64,000 bases of DNA. Source: Bin34 sp965219935 (GTDB lineage Bacteria; Chloroflexota; Anaerolineae; Caldilineales; Caldilineaceae). The notes beneath the pieces are model-generated. The model was not told the DNA's origin. It saw only the letters and a list, made by a program, of their open reading frames with translations, and made no database searches. The stretch covers positions 1,116,001 to 1,180,000 of the forward strand of contig CBDCOU010000003.1 in the NCBI GenBank assembly GCA_965219935.1, read 5' to 3'. This document shows positions 51,558 to 59,292 of this stretch, piece by piece (the stretch's first letter is position 1; every line of letters starts with the position of its first letter). Made by a program: the position numbers and the translations under genes.

Positions 51558-52450
51558 ACCCCACACTCTCTGCACCCCGTGTGCCGGCAGCCGGCATCGG
51601 CGGTGTCCGCATGCGGCAGGCAGTCCGCATGATTCCCACCTTTCTGATGGTCCTGGTCCTGGCCGCAGCTTTTGGGTTGCCGTTCCTTTGGGCGGTGCTC
51701 ACATCGCTGAAGGTGCCCAGGGAGATCTTCATTTTTCCACCGACTTGGCTGCCCGAGACTCCCCAGTGGTCCAACTACATCGAAGTCTTCCGCCAAGCCC
51801 CGCTGGCCCTCTTCTTCTGGAACAGCCTCAAAGTCACCGTGTTGACGGGAATTGGCCAGATCCTGTCCGCATCGCTGGTGGCCTACGGCTTCGCCCGGTT
51901 CCGTTTCCCGGGACGCAACATCCTGTTCCTGGTCATGCTGAGCACGTTGATGCTGCCGCCCCAGATCACGATCATTCCCACGTTCCTGCTTTTCAAGTGG
52001 CTTGGTTGGCTCGATGAACTCCGTTCCCTGTACATCCCACCGTGGTTTGGCGGTGGCGCGTTCGCCATCTTCCTCTTCCGTCAATTCTTCTTGACCATTC
52101 CCCGGGAGTTTGACGAGGCGGCCAAGATTGACGGTGCAAACTCCCTTTGGATTTTTTTCCGTGTCCTGGTCCCCTTGTCGGTGCCGGTATTCGTCACCAT
52201 GGGCATTTTCTCCTTCCTGGGCAGCTGGAACGACTTCTTCGGACCGCTAATCTTCCTCAATACCACGGAGAAGTTCACCTTGGCCTTGGGCCTAACCTAC
52301 TTCCAAAGAGTGGTGACCCTTGGCGGCCAAGCCACCGAACACCTCATGATGGCAGCTTCCATCATCATGACGCTGCCATGCCTGCTGGTATTCATCCTGT
52401 TGCAACGATATTGGATTCAGGGCATTGTCATGTCGGGCATCAAGGGGTGA
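51551..52450 (+). CDS. Carbohydrate ABC transporter permease, MalG/UgpE-like
   Basis: This 299-residue protein is the second permease of the pair. About six hydrophobic segments are seen, and the EAA loop is EAAKIDGANS. LPFLWAVLTSLKVPREIF near the N-terminus and SFLGSWNDFFGPLIFL near residue 220 are typical of the MalG/LacG group. It overlaps the upstream permease gene by seven bases and is convergent with a dehydrogenase gene 79 bases away. Confidence 0.92.
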   Translation: MVDPTLSAPRVPAAGIGGVRMRQAVRMIPTFLMVLVLAAAFGLPFLWAVLTSLKVPREIFIFPPTWLPETPQWSNYIEVFRQAPLALFFWNSLKVTVLTGIGQILSASLVAYGFARFRFPGRNILFLVMLSTLMLPPQITIIPTFLLFKWLGWLDELRSLYIPPWFGGGAFAIFLFRQFFLTIPREFDEAAKIDGANSLWIFFRVLVPLSVPVFVTMGIFSFLGSWNDFFGPLIFLNTTEKFTLALGLTYFQRVVTLGGQATEHLMMAASIIMTLPCLLVFILLQRYWIQGIVMSGIKG

Positions 52451-52529
52451 TTTCCGAAGAAAGGGAACCCGCCGGACACCCGGCATCTGCCCACTGCCTG
52501 CGTTCCGCCATTGCAGGCTACGGCCCGCG

Positions 52530-53612
52530 TCAGAACGTGATCACGTTGCGGAGGGTGGCAGGTTCCGCAACCGCCGCGATGGCCTCGTTGATCTTCTCCA
52601 ACGGGTAGGTACGGGTAACCAGTTCGTCCAGCTTCAACCGGCCCTGCCGATACAGATCCATCAAGCGAGGCACATCGCGCTGAAAGTTCGTTCCGCCCAT
52701 CGAACTGCCCTTCAAGGAACGCTGGCCCATGAAGCGCTGGCCGGTGTAGGTGAATGTGTCATCCTGGGGCGGCATGCCCACCTGAATGACGCGTCCCCCC
52801 TTGCAAAGCATGTCCGCCGCTTCTTCCAACAGACGGGTGACACCGGCCACCACGAACACGTAGTCGACCCCGCCCGCAGAAAGATCCATCACGGCCTGCA
52901 CGGGGTCGGTTTCCCCGGCATGTACCACATGGGTAGCCCCAAAGGCCCGAGCCATGTCCAATTTACCGCGTTCGATGTCGATTCCAATGACCTGCACAGC
53001 CCCCGCCAGAATCGCGCCCTGGACGGTGTTGAGACCCACGCCCCCGCATCCGATCACCGCCACCGACCGCCCGAACCGGAAGTGCGCCGTGTTCACCACG
53101 GCCCCCAGTCCGGTGATCACCCCGCAGGCCAACAGGGACGCGGAGACAATCGGGATCGAGTCGGGAACCTTCACAATCTGGGTTTCGTGCACCACTGTGT
53201 ACTCGGCGAAGCCGGCCACCTTCAGCGCGCGGTTGAGTTCCCTGCCTTCGCGGTTGGTGAACTTGGAACGCAGTTCCAGCGGGTGGTCTCCGATGCAAAG
53301 ATAAGGTTCGCCTTCCAGACAGTGGCGGCAGCGGTGACATGACCACAGCAGAGACACAACCACGCGATCGCCCACGGCAATGCCTTCCACATCCGCCCCG
53401 ATGCGGGAAACGGTGCCGGCGGCTTCATGCCCGGGGATCAAGGGAGCTTCGTAGTGCCATTCCCCGTCGATGATGTGGATGTCGCTGTGGCAAATGGCAC
53501 ACGCCTCCATCTGGACTTCGACCTCGTTGCGGCCAGGCGGCTCCAGATGCACCTCTTCCACAACCAAGGGACTTCCGTACTCGTAGCAAACTGCGGCTTT
53601 GACCGTCCGCAT
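52530..53612 (-). CDS. Zinc-dependent alcohol dehydrogenase (MDR family)
   Basis: This 360-residue MDR dehydrogenase has the catalytic zinc Cys in CAICHSDIHI, PGHEAAGTV, the structural zinc lobe SCHRCRHCLEGEPYLC and the NAD motif VIGCGGVGLNTVQGA. It lies 114 bases downstream of the solute-binding-protein gene on the same strand, so it probably processes the same imported sugar or polyol. It is convergent with the permease genes. A long in-frame extension upstream is absent, and ATG 53612 fits the family start. Confidence 0.9.
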   Translation of the reverse strand: MRTVKAAVCYEYGSPLVVEEVHLEPPGRNEVEVQMEACAICHSDIHIIDGEWHYEAPLIPGHEAAGTVSRIGADVEGIAVGDRVVVSLLWSCHRCRHCLEGEPYLCIGDHPLELRSKFTNREGRELNRALKVAGFAEYTVVHETQIVKVPDSIPIVSASLLACGVITGLGAVVNTAHFRFGRSVAVIGCGGVGLNTVQGAILAGAVQVIGIDIERGKLDMARAFGATHVVHAGETDPVQAVMDLSAGGVDYVFVVAGVTRLLEEAADMLCKGGRVIQVGMPPQDDTFTYTGQRFMGQRSLKGSSMGGTNFQRDVPRLMDLYRQGRLKLDELVTRTYPLEKINEAIAAVAEPATLRNVITF

Positions 53613-53726
53613 GGCGCTTGTCCTCCGTCCCGGCCATTCGCGGTGATCCGCTGCGCGCCGATCCGCGAATAGCTCCAGTCAAAACCGGCGGGCGGATGCG
53701 GCACCCGCCCGCCGGAGTCCATTTAC

Positions 53727-55040
53727 CTACGCTTCGAGCGACGGCTTGGCCAGAATTTCGGCGGCCGCCTCCTGGACGTTGCCGATCACCTCGTCCAAAT
53801 CGCTCTCGCCGAGCCAAACGACCTGGAGCATTTCATTGATGGTCTTGAAGTATTCGGTCTCGCGGAAGTTGGCCGGCAGGACCAGCGGCAAGGCCTCGGC
53901 CATGATTCCGCCAAACACCCGCATCAAGGCCGAAGACTGCAATGTATCGGACGCCATTACATCCGGACGTACCGACGGTGCGCCCATGGCGTTGTAGTTG
54001 CCAATCTGGGCGTCGAACGTCGTGAAGTACGTCAGGCAGTCGAACATTTCGGCCGGGTTCGCCGAAGCTCGCGAGACGCAAACGGGGTCCGACTCGAACA
54101 TGTTGCCGCGCACGCCCGTGTCGGCTCCGATCGGCATCGGGGCCACGGCCCACGCGTCCTCCTCAACGAAGTTCTTCACGTATTCGCCCCAGAAGCCCGA
54201 CTGGTACATCGCCAGCTTGTTGGCCGCGAACGTCTGGTACGTGCCCTGTTCCATCGTGCCGGGCAGCGGCGCCGCCCCGTTCTCATGAAACAGATCGCTG
54301 ACGAAGCGCAGCGCCGCGATCGATTCGTCGGAATCAAGCGTGGCCACGGTGCCGTCGTCGTTCAGCATGTCGCCGCCCCAGGACCGCTGGTAGACGAGCA
54401 GGCAGAAGTAGCCCAAACACGGCAGGAATCCGTATACCCCTTCGTCCGGGTTGGTCAAGGCCGAGGCCGCCGCCAGCAGATCGTCGTACGTCCAAGTGTC
54501 GTTCGGCGGCTCCATACCGGCGTCTTCAAACAACCCGACGTTGTAGAACAGGCCCACGCGGCCGGGATGGGCCAACTGGGGCAGGCCGTAGAGTTCGCCA
54601 TTCAGGCGTGCAGCCTCAATGTTGAGAGCGTAGAACTCGCTCAAGTCGAAGCCGGAGGACTCCACCAGATCATCGATTGCCCGCGTTGCCCCCGCAGCAG
54701 CCAACCGATAGTAGCCCTCGATGGACGAAATCCAGAAGGCATCGCCGATTGTGCCACCGGCAATCAGGGTGTTCAGCTTCTTGAAATAGTCGGCACCGGG
54801 GAAGCATTCCATCGTAACGGAAACATCCGGTGCCCTGTCCTCGTTGAATTTCTCAACCCACTGGCCGTGGTTGTCGCACTCAAGGCCCAAGCGGTGGTGA
54901 TACCGAAGCTCAATCATCTCCTGGGCTGGTCCACCGCCGGTCATGGCGGACGGATCAACGCAGGCAGCAACCGTCAAACCTCCCAACAGAATCGCACCGG
55001 ACCGCAAAAACTCTCGCCGACCAACAGTGTTGCCGTTCAT
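53727..55040 (-). CDS. Extracellular solute-binding lipoprotein (MalE/UgpB family)
   Basis: This 437-residue protein has a Tat-type lipoprotein signal: twin arginine at 8-9 (GRREFLRSG) and lipobox Cys27 (TVAAC). The mature part has the type 2 binding-protein fold, with GTIGDAFWISSIEG in the first lobe, GELYGLPQLAHPGRVGLFYN at the hinge, and TWTYDDLLAAA. AAGGAGACATC precedes the ATG at 55040. It is the likely partner of the MalF/MalG-type permeases at 50619-52450, which lie on the opposite strand. A palindromic 16-base motif lies about 190 bases upstream. Confidence 0.9.
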   Translation of the reverse strand: MNGNTVGRREFLRSGAILLGGLTVAACVDPSAMTGGGPAQEMIELRYHHRLGLECDNHGQWVEKFNEDRAPDVSVTMECFPGADYFKKLNTLIAGGTIGDAFWISSIEGYYRLAAAGATRAIDDLVESSGFDLSEFYALNIEAARLNGELYGLPQLAHPGRVGLFYNVGLFEDAGMEPPNDTWTYDDLLAAASALTNPDEGVYGFLPCLGYFCLLVYQRSWGGDMLNDDGTVATLDSDESIAALRFVSDLFHENGAAPLPGTMEQGTYQTFAANKLAMYQSGFWGEYVKNFVEEDAWAVAPMPIGADTGVRGNMFESDPVCVSRASANPAEMFDCLTYFTTFDAQIGNYNAMGAPSVRPDVMASDTLQSSALMRVFGGIMAEALPLVLPANFRETEYFKTINEMLQVVWLGESDLDEVIGNVQEAAAEILAKPSLEA

Positions 55041-55498
55041 GATGTCTCCTTGACCGGGACGCACCCTGACGGCGGAGCGCCGGTGGTGAGGTCGATCAAA
55101 TCCACGGATGATGCCGGAGTATAGCAATAGACAAAACCAGCTTTTTTTGATGGCGCAGCTCGTCGTTCCAGACTGGACACGTCATGACACGGATAGGGAT
55201 TCCACCGCGGGGTTGGGTTCCAAACCACGCCCGTTATCATGGCAACTCAAATCTTGCAGCCCCCTTTTTGCAGATGATGGCTGCAACCGATTCTCTGGCA
55301 GCTCCTTTGACAATGGACAACGAGTGAGGCCCCGTCCGGAGCGATTCAATTGAGGTCCGAGGGCCTGGTTTCAACGGAGGAATTCAGGCGGGAATCGGCA
55401 TGTTCTCCCGGTGCAGCAGTGCGTTTCCAGTTCCCGACACTCCGTCCAACCCGCCAGCGCTAAATCCCAAATCAGAATGCGACTGCCCTGAAACCCCA
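55041..55498. other. Upstream region of the binding-protein gene
   Basis: These 458 bases contain no supported gene. They hold a 16-base motif at 55231-55246 that recurs at 56853-56868 and is described separately. A T-rich patch at 55142-55148 may reflect promoter or terminator function, but no stem is associated. Confidence 0.45.
55231..55246. promoter_or_regulatory. Shared operator-like motif, copy 1
   Basis: CCGTTATCATGGCAAC lies about 190 bases upstream of the solute-binding-protein start. The inner 14 bases form an imperfect palindrome centred on CATG with GTT and AAC ends. The same 16 bases recur upstream of the Gfo/Idh/MocA gene at 57082. Confidence 0.4.
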
Positions 55499-56281
55499 TT
55501 AGGCCGCCGGCAGCAGCATCACGGTTACATTACGCTGCCGAGCCAGTTCCACCTGCTCGGATCCGGCCCTCTCACCAACAACGGCTCCTACTGCCGCCTG
55601 GCCGGTGGCTTTTGCCAGATACTCGGCTCGCTCCGCTGCCCGGACGATGTCCTGGTCTCCCAGGGTGATGGATGCCTCCGCAGCCACGTACGCGTCGTGT
55701 CCGTTGTCCCGGCTGCGCCCGATTGCAATGAAGTCCACTGCCAGCAGTTCGTTGGCTTGTCCCGCGGTTATCGCACCCCGGTCTTCCGCGTCGGCGATCA
55801 GGTCGTTCAAGTTGCCGTCAATGGGCACTGACACCGCTTTTAGCACCCTGACGCGTCGCAGATTGAGGTAGAGCCCGGCGATGCTACCGAAGTTGTTGGC
55901 CACCTTGTATTCGTAGTTTGTACCGAACCAGCTGTCCATCCGTCCGTCCAAACGGTCCATTCCGTCCATCCGCTCGTTGATGCTGTTGATGCTGGTCTTA
56001 ACTTCCACCATGTCGGCCTTGAGGTCCCCGACATCGGTCTTGAGGTCGTCCTGGCCCTACTCCAAGGCTTGCAGCCGCTGGTGAGTGGATTCCATGAAGT
56101 CGGCCAAAGTGGCTTCCAACCTGGTGAAGTGCTGGTGGGTAGCAGCAGCGCGCTCAGCGAACCGTTCCGGCAGTTCCAACAGGTCGGCAGTGAGTATGCG
56201 CTGGCGCACCCGCTGCAGAAACTCAGGGTCGTCGCCTAAGATTCGGAGGAAACGGGTTTGGTCTGCGGCACTAAGGGTCAT
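55499..56281 (-). pseudogene. Coiled-coil protein gene interrupted by one amber codon
   Basis: One continuous frame runs from ATG 56281 to 55499, broken only by a TAG at 56057-56059. The first part (75 codons) is MTLSAADQTRF and a helical region ending QRLQALE. After the TAG the frame continues GQDDLKTDVGDLKAD and a coiled-coil stretch, then a domain with YEYKVANNFGSIAGLYLNLRRV and VDFIAIGRSRD. The whole would be about 260 residues. A single C-to-T change from CAG would explain the stop. The C-terminal part resembles proteins with a restriction-like fold that follow a coiled coil, but I cannot name the family. Either half could still be translated; an internal ATG at 56011 exists. Confidence 0.7.
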
Positions 56282-57081
56282 GGAGAGCTTCCATGGCCCG
56301 TCCAGTATACCCCGCAGACACCGCGTGTGTCTTTGGCATCTTCCTCCCTGCCAGGACCATGGGCGCGGTGCGGCCACAATGTTGGCAGCGGTAGCACTGG
56401 ACAGTCATGGTCCGGTCCCCGCCGAGGCCATCCAGTCACCGTCCACCGGACCGCGCCGTACCGGTATTCGGCGCGTCCCTTGCCTCCGGTCCGGCAACGT
56501 TGGGCTGGAGCTGCGCGACACACAACCGACCACGCTTTATCCATGGCTAAAAGCTCCCATCCTTCCTGCAACGGGTGTTGAATTGGCTTTTGACACCGGA
56601 CGGGCTGGCCCCGACTCTGCCAAGACGCACCGCCCCCTGCAGGATTTGCACCAGTCGGAGAGCCGGGCTGACTACACGGACCATCCGATCCCAACTCCGA
56701 TTGGGGTGACAGGGACGACACTCCCTGCTCACTTGCCGTGACAGTCGTACAGGGACTTTATGTACAACGGCCGACAACATCGGGATTTCTCGATTGCAAT
56801 GGCCCGCCGATCCTGTCGAGGCATTGGGCTCCTGTCGGGTCACCATACATATCCGTTATCATGGCAACCCCGAATCGTCACGGGCTCACAGGCTGCTTGG
56901 CGCCATCACCGTTGCCACCAATGCACGGTGGCTCATGGCGTAACCAAAGACAGGTGGTTCACCAATCATCGGCAGGCCTGTTACGACGGAATGAAAGCAG
57001 GAGCTTGCCGGGTGGTGACGACCCCTCGCGGGGCGCACGGCACGACCGCAGCCTGCCGGTTTTGGCAGACAGGATTACGAC
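56282..57081. other. Long intergenic region
   Basis: These 800 bases are the longest non-coding stretch in the window. No frame in it resembles a known protein. It holds the second copy of the shared 16-base motif (56853-56868) and, near 57053-57064, CTGCC-N6-GGCAG, a weak relative of the palindrome at 15589. Degraded genes or a long regulatory region are both possible. Confidence 0.45.
56853..56868. promoter_or_regulatory. Shared operator-like motif, copy 2
   Basis: CCGTTATCATGGCAAC is identical to the copy at 55231-55246 and lies about 214 bases before the Gfo/Idh/MocA start at 57082. The flanks differ between the two copies, so this is not part of a longer repeat. Confidence 0.4.
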
Positions 57082-58164
57082 ATGAGTGAAAAACGGCTGC
57101 GAGTCGGTGTGGTTGGCACGGGCCTGGTGGCACAGGTGATGCACCTGCCCCACCTTGATTCACTTCCCGACCAATTCGAGATCGCCGCCCTCTGCGACCT
57201 GTCCGTCCGGACGGCGCAGTCCCTGGCACGCCGCTACGGGGTTCCCCGAACCTTTACCGACATGGAAGACATGCTCGACTCGGTCGCATTGGATGCCGTC
57301 CTGATCCTGACCCCTTACCACTATCCCCAAGCCATGGCGGCTATGGCCGCAGGACTGCACATCTTTGTGGAGAAACCGATGTGCGTGAACGTTGAAGAGG
57401 CCACCGACATGGTCGATGCGGCCCGCCGCAACGGTGTGATTGGCCAGCTCGGTTACCACAAACCCTATGATCCCGGATACGAAACCGGTGCGTCCATGGT
57501 ACGCGCGATGTCTGAAGTGCGCATGGCGACGATGTATGTCGCCCATGGCCCCAACGAACCCTTCCTTGAGCACTACGAGATCCTGCGGGGCGACGATGCC
57601 GATCCCGACCGCGTGGCCGCGACAGGTCGAGCCATGCGCACGGCACAACAACAGGCCATCGGCGAACAACCGGAGCACGTGGCACGCGCCTACGGGGGTT
57701 TGCTCGGCAGCGGATGCCATCAACTTTCGATCATGCGCGGCTGCCTCGGGCGCGTGGAGGATGTGCTGTCAACGGAGATCTGGAACGGTGGTCGCTCGAT
57801 TGCAGCCACGCTCAAGTTTGAGCGCGGCGTCCGATGCGTCTTCACCGCCGTCTTCATGCCCGACATCCGGCTGTTCGATGAGACCTTCACTGCCTACGAC
57901 GACAGCAGTACCACCGCGATCCGGTTTCCTTCGCCGTTCCTGAAACACGCCCCCACCATGGTGGTTCGTCGCGGCATGGAGGATGGCTGCTATGTCGAAC
58001 GGGAGATCACAACCGACTACCGGGAAGCCTTCCGCAACGAGTTGATTCACTTCCACCGGTCCGTAACGACCGGCACTCCGCCGCGTACGCCACTGGAACA
58101 CGGTGCCGAGGATGCCGCAACCATGATCGCCATCGTTCGGAGCTGTCCCGATTTCGCCGTGTGA
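57082..58164 (+). CDS. Gfo/Idh/MocA-family oxidoreductase
   Basis: This 360-residue protein has RVGVVGTGLVAQVMHLPHL at the N-terminus as the NAD(P)-binding motif, and IFVEKPMCVNVEEA with the catalytic-type Lys. GCHQLSIMRG in the C-terminal domain carries a conserved His. It is probably an NAD(P)-dependent sugar or cyclitol dehydrogenase. It is convergent with the Ldh-family gene of the GH116 operon. Its promoter region shares a 16-base motif with that of the solute-binding protein at 53727, which suggests joint control. An ATG at 57082 is the only good start. Confidence 0.88.
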   Translation: MSEKRLRVGVVGTGLVAQVMHLPHLDSLPDQFEIAALCDLSVRTAQSLARRYGVPRTFTDMEDMLDSVALDAVLILTPYHYPQAMAAMAAGLHIFVEKPMCVNVEEATDMVDAARRNGVIGQLGYHKPYDPGYETGASMVRAMSEVRMATMYVAHGPNEPFLEHYEILRGDDADPDRVAATGRAMRTAQQQAIGEQPEHVARAYGGLLGSGCHQLSIMRGCLGRVEDVLSTEIWNGGRSIAATLKFERGVRCVFTAVFMPDIRLFDETFTAYDDSSTTAIRFPSPFLKHAPTMVVRRGMEDGCYVEREITTDYREAFRNELIHFHRSVTTGTPPRTPLEHGAEDAATMIAIVRSCPDFAV

Positions 58165-58266
58165 CAAAAGTCGCCTTCACGGCACCAGTGGAGAACCGGC
58201 CAGTGAAGCTGGCACACAGTAGGGGCAACCGCCTGACAACGCAGTTGGGGCACACGGAACTTGGGC

Positions 58267-59292
58267 TTACTCATCCAACGGGGGAATGCCCAACCCGGCC
58301 GCCGCCTCCGTGATTCGGTCCCAAATCGCATCCGCTACCGGAATTCCGGTATGCGTCCGTTCGCGGGCAACCATCTCTTCCCGTTCTCCCGGAAGCAGCA
58401 CTTCCCGGTGGCCCTGAGCCGCAGGCGAGTCCTTGATCCGTTGCAACAGCGCCTCCGCGTCCTGCAGCTGGGCATGGGGATCTCCGAATGCAGCCGGATC
58501 CAGGATGGTCACGGTCCAGTTGGCCTCGTAGGTGGGACCAAGCATGATGCCGCCCAGATACTCGTTGAAGAGTGCCAGACCATAACCCTTGTGGTCACCC
58601 ATGGGCAGGATTGATCCACCGGCGTAGAGAACTTCGGGATCCGTCGACGGGACCCCGTCCCGATCGAGAATCCAACCCGGCGGAAGGGATTCGCCGCGCT
58701 CGCGGTGGAAGCGGACCTTGCCTTCCGCGGTGGCACTGGTGGAAAAGTCGGCAACGATGGAGCCAAAACGGCCGCCCGGCCAGCCCAGGGTGATCGGATT
58801 CGTGCTCAGAATGCGCTCGCGGCCGCCGTACGGGGCCACGGAGGTATGCTCCGGCAGCCGGTGCGCGCCGCCTCCCGTGATCTGGATGGCAAGACCGCGC
58901 CCCGCAATCTTCTCCGCGAACCAGCCGATTCGTCCCGTATGGGTTGTGTTGGTCAACCCGCCAAAGGCAACACCGGTACGCTCGGCCTTGGCTGCCACCC
59001 TTTCGCACAGGTTCAGCAAGGCACAGTGGCCAAATCCCTGTTGCCCGTCAACCATCACCCAGGTCGGTGCCTCGCGGACTACCGTGGATCGGCCAGCCGG
59101 TTTGATGTACCCCTCCGCCATCAATTCGAGGTAGTGGGGCACGCGCAGCACGCCGTGGGACTCGACGCCCTTCAAGTCGGCATCGACGAGGGTATCGGCC
59201 ACGATCGCGGCGAGGTCGGCTGGCGTATCGGCAGCTTCCAGGATGCCTTGTACAAACGCGGCCAGCCGCGTAGGAGCAAACCTGCGCGTCAC
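58267..59292 (-). CDS. Ldh/malate-dehydrogenase-like (MDH2 family) oxidoreductase
   Basis: This 341-residue protein belongs to the malate/L-lactate/ureidoglycolate dehydrogenase family (Ldh_2). KGVESHGVLRVPHY has the active-site His, TNTTHTGRIGWFAEK binds cofactor, STNPITLGWPG is typical, and MGDHKGYGLALFNEYLGG is the C-terminal signature. It reduces or oxidises a 2-hydroxy/2-keto acid with NAD(P). The start is GTG at 59292, giving a GTGA overlap with the end of the GH116 gene; a much longer upstream frame is rejected. It is the last gene of the five-gene minus operon and may act on the acid end product. Confidence 0.88.
   Translation of the reverse strand: MTRRFAPTRLAAFVQGILEAADTPADLAAIVADTLVDADLKGVESHGVLRVPHYLELMAEGYIKPAGRSTVVREAPTWVMVDGQQGFGHCALLNLCERVAAKAERTGVAFGGLTNTTHTGRIGWFAEKIAGRGLAIQITGGGAHRLPEHTSVAPYGGRERILSTNPITLGWPGGRFGSIVADFSTSATAEGKVRFHRERGESLPPGWILDRDGVPSTDPEVLYAGGSILPMGDHKGYGLALFNEYLGGIMLGPTYEANWTVTILDPAAFGDPHAQLQDAEALLQRIKDSPAAQGHREVLLPGEREEMVARERTHTGIPVADAIWDRITEAAAGLGIPPLDE

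Noticed and set aside
52496..52518. Six-base stem (GCCTGC/GCAGGC) between the convergent permease and dehydrogenase genes
   Set aside because: The stem is short, the loop is 11 bases and there is no T-tract, so it is too weak to call a terminator.
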